Shown: positions 45,199 to 53,502, counted from the stretch's first letter. The stretch is DNA of 64,000 nucleotides from Halomarina pelagica (GCF_024228315.1 NZ_CP100455.1:186001-250000), one strand, 5' to 3'. Numbers and translations: made by a program. The notes: generated by a model not told the origin, from the letters alone.

Positions 45199-46221
45199 TC
45201 ATCGACGAGCGGTGATGACGGCGGCGGATCCACCGCCGCCGATCGTCGGGAGGAGGTAGACGGCCGCCCGGTGGATGAGGACCGCCGCCCCGATCACCTC
45301 CGCACCCGGCGTCCCCGGGAGGACGACGAGCACGCCGACGAGCAGCGCTTCGACACCGCCCAGGCCGCCGGGGAGCGGAGCGAACGCCGCGAGGTCGCCG
45401 ACGGGAATGGCGACGAGGGTGGCCGCGAAGGGGACGGCGTACCCGAGCGCGAACAGCGACAGCCACAGCGAGACGGCGAGCGCGAACCAGCCGGCGGCGG
45501 AGTAGCCGAGCGCGAACCCCAGCCCGCGACGGTCGGCGGCGACCCGTTCGATGCCCGCGTAGAACTCCTCGATGCGCTCGCGGACGGATCGCTCGGTGGG
45601 CGCGTCGGTCCCGGGGAGCGCGCTCGCGACGGTGCGGACCGCCGGGACCACCACGGCGACGGTCCGCTCCTCGAGCGCGTAGCGGCGGGTCCAGCCCGCG
45701 TAGGCGAGGGCGGGAATCGCCAGGGCGAGCGCGCCGACGGCCGTGCCGACGACCTCGAGCTGGCGGCCGAACGTGATCGTGACGGCGTAGTAGCCGAGAC
45801 CGACGAGGCCGAGGAAGATCGAGGGGACGAAGTGGAGCGCGTCGACGCTGGCGATGGCGACGAGCCCGGTCTCGTATCGGGTTTCGGTCGCCTCGGAGAT
45901 GAACCACGCGCTCACCGGCTCGCCGCCGGCCTGCCCGAACGGCGTGACGTTGTTGGCGAAGATCGCGGCGGCGTACACGGGAACGACCGTCGAGGGGCGC
46001 AGCGAGACGCCGAGTACGTCGAGCACCGTCCGCAGCGACAGCGCCCACGTCAGCAACCAGAACGTCGCCACGAGGAAGACGGCGGCGAGGATCGCCGGGT
46101 CGGCGTCCCGGAGCGCCCGGACGACCCCGTCGATGCCGACGACCCACAGCACGATCCCGAAGACGATAGCCCCGCCCGCGAACCCGACCGCGATCATCGA
46201 CGGCTTCGTTTCCAGTTTCAC
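45199..46221 (-). CDS. Lysylphosphatidylglycerol synthase/flippase-like TM protein (UPF0104)
   Basis: 340 residues from a GTG, about seven helices. LPG_synthase_TM signatures: RTVLDVLGVSLRPSTVVPVYAAAIFANNVTPFGQAGGEPVSAW and PVGDLAAFAPLPGGLGGVEALL with HRAAVYLLPTIGGG near the end. Similar proteins include AglD/flippase-like enzymes of the archaeal cell envelope. No soluble domain is fused, so the substrate is unclear (a lipid or lipid-linked sugar). Confidence 0.82.
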   Translation of the reverse strand: MKLETKPSMIAVGFAGGAIVFGIVLWVVGIDGVVRALRDADPAILAAVFLVATFWLLTWALSLRTVLDVLGVSLRPSTVVPVYAAAIFANNVTPFGQAGGEPVSAWFISEATETRYETGLVAIASVDALHFVPSIFLGLVGLGYYAVTITFGRQLEVVGTAVGALALAIPALAYAGWTRRYALEERTVAVVVPAVRTVASALPGTDAPTERSVRERIEEFYAGIERVAADRRGLGFALGYSAAGWFALAVSLWLSLFALGYAVPFAATLVAIPVGDLAAFAPLPGGLGGVEALLVGVLVVLPGTPGAEVIGAAVLIHRAAVYLLPTIGGGGSAAVITARR

Positions 46222-46323
46222 TAGTTCCCGGTACGACGAGCGAACGGATGTACGTGTGGGACGTCGGTCGAAACCGAGTCACTGCGACTCCGTCGCCGAT
46301 CGACCCGCTCGGCCGCGATTCAG

Positions 46324-46460
46324 GTCGGCCGTCGCGTTCCGGACTGTTCGTCAGTCGCGTCCGTACCGTTCGTCGGTCGCCCTCCGAATCGGTCGACAGT
46401 CGCGACTCGGACCGGTCGGCCGTCGCGTCCGGACCGGTCGTCAGTCGTGATCCGGGCCGG
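46324..46460. repeat. Degenerate approx. 30-bp repeats
   Basis: Imperfect repeats of a GTCGGCCGTCGCG...CGGAC...GTTCGTCAGTCGCG pattern, at least four units, between the flippase-like gene and the halocyanin gene. Non-coding; low-complexity expansion. Confidence 0.45.
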
Positions 46461-47493
46461 TCGTGTTCTTCGCGTGGAGTCGGAGTCCGTATAGCAACGG
46501 TGCGACGAACGCGAGCGCGCCGCCGCCGAGCGCCGCCTTGCCCGCGTCGGAGATGACGCGGTCGTTCGGGTCCCCGATGACGACGACTCCGCGCATCCCG
46601 CGGTCGCCGTACGTCTCGCACTCGTAGGTGCTGACGCCGCCGCCGCCGAACCGCATCGCGAACCGGTGGCCCGGCCCGGCGACGCGCTCGCTGTGGTACC
46701 CGAGGGTCTCGTCGACGACGTCGTACGCGCCCGCGTCGCCGACCCACTTCCAGACGACCGTCGTTCCGGGGTCGACGTGGACTGCCGCGGGCTCGAACGC
46801 GAATTCACCGCCGTTGCCCTTCGCGCCGACTTTGACCGTGACGCGGTTCTCACCTCGCTTGTCGACGACGCCGTCGTAGTTGTCGGTGTTCTCGAGCCAG
46901 CCGCCGAAGGTCCTCGCGGGGTCGCCCTCGCCCTTGCCCTCGCCCGACCCCTCCCCGTCGCTCGCGGCACCGTCTCCGCCGGCGGTTCCGTTTCCGGCTC
47001 CGCCCTCGCCGGCACCGTCCAGCGAGACCTGCGCGTCGCCGACGACGAGCGCTCCCTTCATCCCCATCGCCTTGTGCGGGACGCAGGCGTACGGGACGAC
47101 GCCCGTTTTCTTCGGCGTGTACTCGTAGGTCTTGCCCGCCTCGGCGTAGTAGTCGGACGTGAACGCGCCGTTCTCCGCGGCGACGTTGTGCGTGCCGCCC
47201 TGGCCGGTCCACTTCCAGACGACGGTCGTGCCGGGGTCAACGCGCACCGCGGCGGGGTCGAACGCGAACGCGCCGCCGTTGCCCTTCGCGCCGACGGCGA
47301 TCTCCACGGTCGACTTGCCGCGCGCGTCGACGACTTCGCCCACGCCGTCGGTGTTCTCGAACCAGGCGGCGAGGTCGACTCCTCCACCGCCCTGCGCGGC
47401 GGCCGGCCGCGCGAGCAGGCCCGCCCCGAGCGCGACGCCCGCGGTGGTCGCGAGGAACCGCCGCCGGGTCGGCGACGCCGTCGCGTCTCTCAT
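46441..47493 (-). CDS. Halocyanin with two cupredoxin domains, the second degenerate
   Basis: 350 residues from ATG 47493, which has an ideal Shine-Dalgarno (GAGGAGG, 5 nt away). SPTRRRFLATTAG is a Tat signal. Domain 1 (about 30-140) has the complete type 1 copper site: GGTHNVA (His), YACVPHKAMGM (Cys, His, Met). Domain 2 (about 190-300) keeps the fold (VVWKWVGDAGAYDVVDE ... YECETYGDRGM) but both His ligands are Tyr, so it should not hold a blue copper centre. A Gly/Asp-rich linker joins them; a C-terminal helix anchors the protein. Halocyanins carry electrons to NirK or oxidases in the membrane. Confidence 0.85.
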   Translation of the reverse strand: MRDATASPTRRRFLATTAGVALGAGLLARPAAAQGGGGVDLAAWFENTDGVGEVVDARGKSTVEIAVGAKGNGGAFAFDPAAVRVDPGTTVVWKWTGQGGTHNVAAENGAFTSDYYAEAGKTYEYTPKKTGVVPYACVPHKAMGMKGALVVGDAQVSLDGAGEGGAGNGTAGGDGAASDGEGSGEGKGEGDPARTFGGWLENTDNYDGVVDKRGENRVTVKVGAKGNGGEFAFEPAAVHVDPGTTVVWKWVGDAGAYDVVDETLGYHSERVAGPGHRFAMRFGGGGVSTYECETYGDRGMRGVVVIGDPNDRVISDAGKAALGGGALAFVAPLLYGLRLHAKNTTGPDHD

Positions 47494-47679
47494 CGTCGCC
47501 TCCTCACCCGTCGCCGTCACTTCGCTCATCGTCGTCTCCCCTCCCGACGTCTCCTCGCTCATCCGCATCTCCTCGCTCATCGCCGTCTCGTCTCTCACCA
47601 CCGTCTCCTCGCTCACCGCCGTCTCTCCTCTCGTCGCTGTCTCTCCTCTCGTCGCTGTCTCCCCTCTCATCGCCGTCAC
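47494..47679 (-). repeat. Repetitive alternative N-terminal extension of the halocyanin
   Basis: In-frame extension to a GTG at 47679 that overlaps the stop of the upstream oxidase gene (GTGA). It consists of imperfect 15-nt repeats reading R-G-E-T-A-T and S-E-E-T, with several extra ATG codons each preceded by GGAG/GAGG. If translated it would add 62 residues before the Tat motif. More likely it is a region of repeated ribosome-binding signals. Confidence 0.55.
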
Positions 47680-48821
47680 CCCTCGTACCCGGCGTAGTCC
47701 ATGAGCTGCCGGAAGATGTCGGTGTTCATCGCCTCCTTGTAGACGATCCTGGTGAGCATTCCGCCGGGGTACGACGAGCCGTTGCGCACGTGATCGACCT
47801 TGTGACAGTGCATGAGGTAGATGCCGGGGTCGGCGTCCGCCTCGAACTCGACGGTGTAGCGCTCGGCCGGGGCGACGTTCAGCACGTCCTGCTTGTACTG
47901 GAGCGGCTCGGGCATCGGACTACCGTCCTTCTCGACCACGCGGAAGCGGTGGTTGTGGGTGTGAAGCGGGTGGCTCATGAACCCGGCGTTGACCCAGTGG
48001 AGTCGGACCGTGTCGCCGGACTCGACGATGATCGGCGATCCCGTCTCGGGGTGGAGCGTCGCGGGGGCCGACTTCCCGTTGATCGTGAACGCGTCGGCGC
48101 GGCGGTTGGTGAGGTCGTACTGGACGTCCTCGCCGCCGTGCTGGCGCGAGAGGCGGGTGTCCCACTCCTTGACCGTCATGAAGTACTCCTTGTCGGCCGG
48201 TTCGTACCCCTTCGGGTCGACCCGGAGGATGCCGTACATCCCCATCTCCATGTGCATCGGCGTCTGGTAGTGGCAGTGGTAGAGGTGCGTGCCGGGGACG
48301 TTCGCGGGGATGGTGTAGGTGTGCTTCTCGCCCGGCATGACGGTGATCCCGGTCGTCGTGGGGACGCCGTCGTTCTTCCACGTCTTGCGGACGCCGTGGA
48401 AGTGCAGCGTGTGGGGCACCTGCATCCCCGTGTTGTCGAGCGTGATCTTCAGCTCGCTCCCCTCGGTCGTCCGCAGGATGGGCCCGGGGACGCTCGGCGT
48501 CCCGTCGTCCGCCTGGAACGCCCAGACGACCGGGAGCGAGATGGGGCCGCCCATGGTCTTAAGCGGGTGGACGTGGTGACTAGCCATCACCGATTTGATC
48601 GTCACTTCGTGGCCCCGCTCGTCGAGGTCGACGACCTCCGGACGGCCGGTCGTCGGGAGGTCGGACTGGAGCTTCGCCGCACCGTTCAGTTCCACCTGCT
48701 CCGCGACCGGCGAGACGGCCGTCGTACAGCCGGCGGTGGCGAACAGTCCCGCGCTACCCGTCGCGGCGAGGAACTGGCGGCGCGAGAGACCGTTTCCGGG
48801 GGCTCCGACGTTGTCGGTCAT
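47676..48821 (-). CDS. Two-domain multicopper oxidase, Tat lipoprotein
   Basis: 381 residues. LSRRQFLAATGSAGLFATAGC is a Tat signal with a lipobox. Copper motifs: HHVHPLKT, PHTLHFHG, HLYHCHYQTPMHMEMGM (type 1 Cys-His-Met with HxH), HPLHTHNH and LMHCHKVDHVRNG. Shape and length match two-domain laccase-like oxidases/nitrite-reductase relatives found with haloarchaeal denitrification genes. Substrate unknown. The stop overlaps a GTG of the halocyanin region, so both are probably one transcript; the CGAAC site at 48892 lies 70 nt upstream. Confidence 0.85.
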   Translation of the reverse strand: MTDNVGAPGNGLSRRQFLAATGSAGLFATAGCTTAVSPVAEQVELNGAAKLQSDLPTTGRPEVVDLDERGHEVTIKSVMASHHVHPLKTMGGPISLPVVWAFQADDGTPSVPGPILRTTEGSELKITLDNTGMQVPHTLHFHGVRKTWKNDGVPTTTGITVMPGEKHTYTIPANVPGTHLYHCHYQTPMHMEMGMYGILRVDPKGYEPADKEYFMTVKEWDTRLSRQHGGEDVQYDLTNRRADAFTINGKSAPATLHPETGSPIIVESGDTVRLHWVNAGFMSHPLHTHNHRFRVVEKDGSPMPEPLQYKQDVLNVAPAERYTVEFEADADPGIYLMHCHKVDHVRNGSSYPGGMLTRIVYKEAMNTDIFRQLMDYAGYEG

Positions 48822-48891
48822 AGTACACCTCAACATATGGGGACCACCCTCAAAACGGGGCTATCTGATTCTCAGACCCTTGGAATCGACT

Positions 48892-48903
48892 CGAACATGT
48901 TCG
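48892..48903. promoter_or_regulatory. CGAAC-N2-GTTCG site (perfect)
   Basis: CGAACATGTTCG, 70 nt upstream of the oxidase start (48821, minus strand). Member of a repeated operator set in this island. Confidence 0.7.
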
Positions 48904-48919
48904 CTCTTTTTGTATTCGA

Positions 48920-48997
48920 CCCTCTCTTCTCTTCTCTCCTCTCCTCTCCTTTCTCCTCCTCTCCTCTCCTCTCCCTTCTCTTCCTCCTCTTCTCTCC
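48920..48997 (+). repeat. 78-nt uninterrupted pyrimidine tract
   Basis: All bases are C or T (CT-rich, with repeated CTCTCCTC-like units). It lies between the regulator at 49090 and the operator at 48892. Like the purine tract at 42821 it may adopt triplex structure; also a slippage hotspot. Confidence 0.8.
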
Positions 48998-49089
48998 ACT
49001 CTCCCTTCTCCTCCTGTCCCCCACCATTCCTTTCCTCCCCTGCGTCCGTGCTCGGATCCATCCGACGGTGGGCGATCTCGTGGCGGACG

Positions 49090-49467
49090 TCACTGCGTCT
49101 CCTTCCGGACTTCGGCCCAGAGTTCCGAGAGGCGTTCGTCCGGCGTCCGCGTGCGCCGTTTGATCTCCGCGTCGAGGGTGCGGTCGTCGGTGAGGGTGAT
49201 CCGGACCTCGTCGAAGGCCACGACGTACCGCGCCCGGTGACGGCCGTTCGGTCTGATCTCTAGGCGTTCGTCGAGGAGGGCGGCGTCGGTGAGGAGATCG
49301 AGCTTCCGGTAGGTCGTCGACAGCGGAACCCCGGACGCCTCGGCGAGTTCGCTCGCGGTCATGGGTTCGCGCAGTTGTTCGACGATCGCCCGGCAGTCGG
49401 GATCGTCGAGCGCGTCCAGTACGTCTTGAAACCGCGGCGCGTCGTCGGCGCGGGGATCACTTGCCAT
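49090..49467 (-). CDS. Winged-helix regulator (paralogue of 62726-63145)
   Basis: 125 residues. VLDALDDPDCRAIVEQLREPMTASELA and the recognition helix LSTTYRKLDLLTDAALLDE form an ArsR-like wHTH; a C-terminal segment (VAFDEVRITLTDDRTLDAEIKRRTRTPDERLSELW) is conserved with the copy at the other end of the island. Both may control the island or respond to the same signal. No membrane partner gene follows this copy. Confidence 0.85.
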   Translation of the reverse strand: MASDPRADDAPRFQDVLDALDDPDCRAIVEQLREPMTASELAEASGVPLSTTYRKLDLLTDAALLDERLEIRPNGRHRARYVVAFDEVRITLTDDRTLDAEIKRRTRTPDERLSELWAEVRKETQ

Positions 49468-49732
49468 GGCTGGGGATCGAGAGACGGGAACGCGGCGTCC
49501 CCGGCGTCGTTCGTCTATCGATCGCGGTCGTCCGAACGCGCCCGTCGATCGCGGTCACCGAGGTGACCGCGCCGGGGTCACCGGGGTCGCTGGATTCGCC
49601 GGGTTCACCGGGGTCGCCGGCCGGTGGATCCGTCGCTCGCGACCGCCCTCGTCCCCGGTCGCGAGCGCGAGGCTTGCTCGTGGCATCGTTCTCCGTCAGA
49701 TACTCGCGGGCCGTCCGTCCAGTACGTATCTC

Positions 49733-49744
49733 CGAACAGGTTCG
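49733..49744. promoter_or_regulatory. CGAAC-N2-GTTCG site (perfect arms)
   Basis: CGAACAGGTTCG, the distal of two sites upstream of the DUF2249 gene at 49829. Confidence 0.55.
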
Positions 49745-49779
49745 GTCGATCGCGTCGCGGTTTCGTCGTCGCACGGGCT

Positions 49780-49791
49780 CGAACATGATCG
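49780..49791. promoter_or_regulatory. CGAAC-N2-GTTCG site (one mismatch)
   Basis: CGAACATGATCG, 37 nt before the DUF2249 ATG at 49829. Spacing matches the other sites of the set. Confidence 0.6.
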
Positions 49792-49828
49792 GCGGAACGG
49801 CCATCCCCCGCGTCCACGAACGCGGCGT

Positions 49829-50083
49829 ATGACCAGGGAGACGGCGGACGACGGTGTTCGAGACGGCGATCGGGTTCGAGAACTCGACGCCAGGGCGATC
49901 GACGGCGAGCCGTTCGGCGACATCATGGCGGCGCTCGACGCGCTCGGGGAGGACGACACGCTCGTCCTCGTCAACAGTTTCGAACCGGAACCGCTGTACG
50001 GCGTCCTGCGGCGACGGGGGTTCGAGTACGAGACGACGCGAGTCGCGGACGAGGAGTGGCGCGTCTCGATCACCCACGAGTGA
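49829..50083 (+). CDS. DUF2249 protein, copy 1
   Basis: 84 residues with the family pattern LDARAIDGEPFGDIMAALDALGEDDTLVLVNSFEPEPLYGVLRRRGFEYE. DUF2249 proteins occur with nitrite/nitric-oxide reduction and iron-sulfur genes; one conserved motif (FEPEPL) matches copies 2 and 3 in this window. Role unknown, possibly a redox or heme-related accessory. Confidence 0.85.
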   Translation: MTRETADDGVRDGDRVRELDARAIDGEPFGDIMAALDALGEDDTLVLVNSFEPEPLYGVLRRRGFEYETTRVADEEWRVSITHE

Positions 50084-50114
50084 CCGCGATCGAGGGGGCC
50101 ACTGCCCGCGTCGC

Positions 50115-50126
50115 CGAACACGTTCG
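50115..50126. promoter_or_regulatory. CGAAC-N2-GTTCG site (perfect)
   Basis: CGAACACGTTCG, 38 nt before the CGCGG RiPP candidate at 50165. Confidence 0.65.
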
Positions 50127-50164
50127 GCACTCCGCTTTCGGTCGATAGGCCCGAATCGGAGGAC

Positions 50165-50467
50165 ATGACGGGAGTGTCCCACGACGACGTCGAACCGATC
50201 ACGGACCGCGTACACGACAATTCGTGGTCGGCGAACCTGGAGAAGCCGCGGCACGCGGACGACCGCGATCTCGTCGTCGCGCAGGCCATCGACGCGGTCG
50301 AGCACACGGCCCCGGGCAACCACGTGAACCTCGTCACGCACGGGAATCACGGCCACCCCTCGGCGTTCCTCTTTCCGGCGCTCCGGGACGCGTTCGACGC
50401 GTCCGTCGAGTGGGAGTACGTCGAACAGTGCGGCTGCGGCGGGCACGTGACGCGCGTCCACGTCTGA
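50165..50467 (+). CDS. CGCGG family candidate rSAM-modified RiPP
   Basis: 100 residues. Residues 89-93 are CGCGG, followed by HVTRVHV. Upstream lies a conserved body (ITDRVHDNSWSANLEKPRHADDRDLVVAQAIDAVEHTAPGNHVNLVTHGNHGHPSAFLFPALRDAF) with a His-rich segment. I recognise it as the haloarchaeal CGCGG family annotated as radical-SAM-modified; the C-terminal Cys pair is the likely modification site. Nine nt before the radical SAM gene, so it is almost certainly that enzyme's substrate or partner. Biological role unknown. Confidence 0.8.
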   Translation: MTGVSHDDVEPITDRVHDNSWSANLEKPRHADDRDLVVAQAIDAVEHTAPGNHVNLVTHGNHGHPSAFLFPALRDAFDASVEWEYVEQCGCGGHVTRVHV

Positions 50468-50476
50468 TCCCCGTCC

Positions 50477-51655
50477 ATGAATCCGCGAACCATCGACACG
50501 TCACGACGACCGTTCGTCCTCATCTGGGAACTCACGCAGGCGTGCGCCCTCGCCTGCAAGCACTGTCGGGCGGACGCCCGGCCGCACCGCCACCCGGACG
50601 AACTCACGACGAGCGAGGGGAAGCGACTCCTCGACGACGCCCGCCGGTTCGGCGACAGCCAGCTCGTCGTCCTCTCCGGCGGCGACCCGCTCGCCCGCGA
50701 CGACACCGTCGAACTCGTCGACTACGGGACCGACGTCGGACTGCGGATGACGCTCACGCCGAGCGGCACGACGTCGCTCACCGGCGAGCGGATCGAGGCG
50801 CTCGCCGACGCCGGCCTTCGCCGGATGGCGCTCAGCGTCGACGGCGGAACGGCGACGAGCCACGACGAGTTCCGTCGGGAGCGGGGGAGCTTCGACCAGA
50901 CCGTCCGGGCCGCCCGGAACGCCCGGGCGGCCGGCCTCCCCCTCCAGATCAACACGACGGTCTGCGCGGAGACCGTCGACGAACTCCCCGCGATCCGCGA
51001 CCTCGTCGCCGACCTCGACGCCGTCCTCTGGTCGGTGTTCTTCCTCGTCCCCGTCGGCAGGGGGAGCGTCCTCGAACCGATCTCCCCCGAGGCGGCCGAG
51101 CGCGTCATGGAGTGGCTCTGTGCGGTGAGCGAGACGTCCCCGTTCGGCGTGAAGACGACGGAAGCACCCCACTACCGGCGCGTGGCGATCGAGCGGAGCG
51201 GGGCGGAGCGCGCCGCGGCGGGGGGCGACGCGGCGGGAGGCGACCCGACGGCGCGTGACGGAACGAAGCGCGATCCGACGGGGCGCGACGGGGAGGGGCG
51301 ACCCGGGCGGCCGGCCGACGGGATCGGTCGCCGGGCGGGCATCACCGCCGGCGACGGGTTCGCCTTCGTGAGCCACACGGGCGAGGTCTACCCCTCCGGG
51401 TTCCTCCCGCGCTCGGCGGGGAACGTCCGCGACGAGGGGATCGTCGAGCCGTATCGTCACTCGGAGCTGTTCCGGTCGCTCCGCGACCGCGGCGCGCTCC
51501 GCGGGAAGTGCGGGGCGTGTCCGTACCGGTACGTCTGCGGCGGGAGTCGTTCTCGCGCGTACGCGTACACGGACGATCCGCTGGAGAGCGACCCGCTCTG
51601 TGCCTACGTCCCCGACGGATACGACGGGCCGCTCCCGGCGACCCAGCAGGGGTGA
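50477..51655 (+). CDS. Radical SAM/SPASM protein, TIGR04053-like (AhbD-type)
   Basis: 392 residues. CALACKHC (C23, C27, C30) is the radical SAM [4Fe-4S] site; GGDP and SVDG follow. The C-terminal SPASM segment has GKCGACPYRYVCGG (about 348-362) and a last Cys in SDPLCAY. A low-complexity insertion of about 45 residues (GDAAGGDPTARDGTKRDP, about 240-285) interrupts the usual 350-residue form. Fits TIGR04053/AhbD-like enzymes. Follows the CGCGG protein at 9 nt, so that peptide is the probable substrate; heme b synthase (AhbD) activity is an alternative. Confidence 0.85.
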   Translation: MNPRTIDTSRRPFVLIWELTQACALACKHCRADARPHRHPDELTTSEGKRLLDDARRFGDSQLVVLSGGDPLARDDTVELVDYGTDVGLRMTLTPSGTTSLTGERIEALADAGLRRMALSVDGGTATSHDEFRRERGSFDQTVRAARNARAAGLPLQINTTVCAETVDELPAIRDLVADLDAVLWSVFFLVPVGRGSVLEPISPEAAERVMEWLCAVSETSPFGVKTTEAPHYRRVAIERSGAERAAAGGDAAGGDPTARDGTKRDPTGRDGEGRPGRPADGIGRRAGITAGDGFAFVSHTGEVYPSGFLPRSAGNVRDEGIVEPYRHSELFRSLRDRGALRGKCGACPYRYVCGGSRSRAYAYTDDPLESDPLCAYVPDGYDGPLPATQQG

Positions 51656-51665
51656 CGGCGCGACC

Positions 51666-52175
51666 GTGAACGCTGAATCCGCGGAGGGCCGACACGGCGA
51701 CGCCCGTCCGGTTTCGGAGAAACCGACGGACGCCTCGGATACATCGACCGCATCGGACGTGTCGGACGCATCGGACGAACCAGATGCATCGAACGCGTCG
51801 GACGCATCGAACGCGCCCGTCGCGTCCGCCTCCCGCGTCCTCGGCGAGGCGGCGTCGATCGAGCGCCGCGAACTCGACCGGGCGCTGGCACGGCTCGACG
51901 ACCGCGGCGAACTCACCGACGAGCGGCGGGCCGTCCTCGCTGACCTCGCGGACGCGCTCGTCGCGGAGCTGGTGGCGGTACCGCTCGGCCGCGCCGCGGG
52001 GGCGGGGAGCCCGCCCGTGGCGGGAGACGACGGCGGGTCGCTCGACGCGAGGGCGGGGGGATCGGGCGACGAGACGCCGGCGGGAGCGGGGGCGGACGAG
52101 GCCCCCCGCGATCTGACCCTCCGGCGCGCCGTCGAACTGTTCCTGGGCCCCGATCGCTTGGACGACGGCGGGTGA
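51666..52175 (+). CDS. Free-standing glutamyl-tRNA-reductase dimerisation-domain-like protein
   Basis: 169 residues from a GTG 10 nt after the radical SAM gene. Residues 1-55 are a low-complexity Asp/Ser/Ala stretch. From about 60 the segment RRELDRALARLDDRGELTDERRAVLADLADALVAELVAVPLGR and LRRAVELFLGPD match the C-terminal helical dimerisation domain of HemA, with no catalytic domain. In an operon with an AhbD-like enzyme, a role in heme precursor synthesis or assembly is a natural inference, but not proven. Confidence 0.7.
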   Translation: MNAESAEGRHGDARPVSEKPTDASDTSTASDVSDASDEPDASNASDASNAPVASASRVLGEAASIERRELDRALARLDDRGELTDERRAVLADLADALVAELVAVPLGRAAGAGSPPVAGDDGGSLDARAGGSGDETPAGAGADEAPRDLTLRRAVELFLGPDRLDDGG

Positions 52176-52197
52176 CTGTCGCCCGAGGCAGAACGGG

Positions 52198-53502
52198 TCA
52201 GTCGGCCCGCCTCCCCCCGACCGCGGCGTCGATCGCGCGGTCGAGGTCGGCGACGACGTCCTCGACGTCCTCCAGGCCGACCGAGAGCCGGACGAGATCG
52301 GGCGTCACGCCGCTTGCGCGCCGCTCGCGCTCGGTGAGTTGCTGGTGGGTCGTGCTCGCCGGGTGGACGACGAGCGTCTTCGCGTCGCCGACGTTCGCGA
52401 GCAGGCTCGCGAGTTCCACCGCCTCGGTGAGGCGTCGCCCCGCGTCGAAGCCGCCCTCCAGACCGAACGCGACCATGCCGCCGTACCCGCCGTCGAGGTA
52501 CCGTTGGGCGTCGTCGTGGGTCGGGTGGCTCTCCAGGCCGGGGTAGGCCACCCACGCGACCGCCTCGCGATCGTCCAGCCACTCGGCGACCGCCAGCGCG
52601 TTCTCCGAGTGGCGCTCCATCCGCAGCGGGAGCGTCTCGAGCTTCTGGAGGGTCACCCAGGCGTCGAAGGGTGACTGCTGGTTGCCGAGGTCGCGGAGCC
52701 CTCGCGCCCGCGCCGCGTACGCGAACGCGGCGTCGCCGAAGCGCTCACGGAAGTTCACCCCGTGGTACGCCGGGTTGTCCGCGGTGAGTTGGGGGTAGTC
52801 GCCGTCCTCCCAGGGGAAGGTGCCGCCGTCGACGAGGACGCCGCCGATCGTCGTGCCCGAGCCGTGGATCCACTTCGTCGTCGAGTGCCAGACGAGGTCC
52901 GCGCCGTGCTCGATCGGGTTGCAGAGGTACGGCGTGGCGAACGTGTTGTCCACGAGCAGCGGGACGCCCGCCTCGTGGGCGACCGACGCGATCGCCTCGA
53001 TGTCGGGCGTGTCTAGCGCCGGGTTGCCGATGGTCTCGAGGTGGACGTAGGCGGTGTCCTCGTCGATCGCCTCGGCGTAGGCGTCGACGTCGAGCGTGTC
53101 GACGAACCGCGCCTCGATCCCGCGCCGCGACGCGGTGTGCGTCAGGTAGGTGTACGTGCCGCCGTAGAGCGAGGAGGCGGTCACGACGTTGTCGCCGCTC
53201 TCGGCGAGGACGAACGTCGCCAGGTCGAGGGCGGCCATGCCGCTCGCGGTCGCCACCGCGTCCACGCCGCCTTCGAGCGACGCCAGCCGCGCCTCGAGCG
53301 TCGCGTTCGTCGGGTTCGTCAGGCGGCTGTAGATGTTGCCGGCCTCCTCGAGCGCGAACAGCGAGGCGGCGTGCTCGGCGTCGTCGAACACGTACGAGGT
53401 CGTCTGGTAGATGGGCGGTGCCCTGGCGTTCGTCGTCGGATCGGGCTCCTGCCCGGCGTGAACGCTCCGCGTGGCGAACCCCGCCGTATGCTCGTCGGTC
53501 AT
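52198..53502 (-). CDS. O-acetylhomoserine aminocarboxypropyltransferase/cysteine synthase (MetY type)
   Basis: 434 residues, normal for MetY. TRSVHAGQEPDPTTNARAPPIYQTTSYVF at the N-terminus, SGMAALDLA, LVDNTFATPYLCNPIEHGADLVWHSTTKWIHGSGTTIGG with the PLP Lys (about 208-220) and HPASTTHQQL near the end. It makes homocysteine from O-acetylhomoserine and sulfide, or binds sulfide generally. It interrupts the island on the opposite strand and has no CGAAC site, so it is probably regulated separately. Confidence 0.92.
   Translation of the reverse strand: MTDEHTAGFATRSVHAGQEPDPTTNARAPPIYQTTSYVFDDAEHAASLFALEEAGNIYSRLTNPTNATLEARLASLEGGVDAVATASGMAALDLATFVLAESGDNVVTASSLYGGTYTYLTHTASRRGIEARFVDTLDVDAYAEAIDEDTAYVHLETIGNPALDTPDIEAIASVAHEAGVPLLVDNTFATPYLCNPIEHGADLVWHSTTKWIHGSGTTIGGVLVDGGTFPWEDGDYPQLTADNPAYHGVNFRERFGDAAFAYAARARGLRDLGNQQSPFDAWVTLQKLETLPLRMERHSENALAVAEWLDDREAVAWVAYPGLESHPTHDDAQRYLDGGYGGMVAFGLEGGFDAGRRLTEAVELASLLANVGDAKTLVVHPASTTHQQLTERERRASGVTPDLVRLSVGLEDVEDVVADLDRAIDAAVGGRRAD

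Larger units (their letters stand above)
49468..49828. other. Intergenic region with two operator-like sites
   Basis: 361 bp. Includes a run of imperfect 9-bp repeats (GGGGTCACC-like, about 49570-49621), CGAACAGGTTCG at 49733-49744 and CGAACATGATCG at 49780-49791. No ORF with coding bias. Confidence 0.5.

Noticed and set aside
50501..52582. 693-codon minus ORF across the RiPP operon
   Set aside because: Antisense of the radical SAM gene and of metY in a shadow frame; low-complexity Arg/Ser translation.
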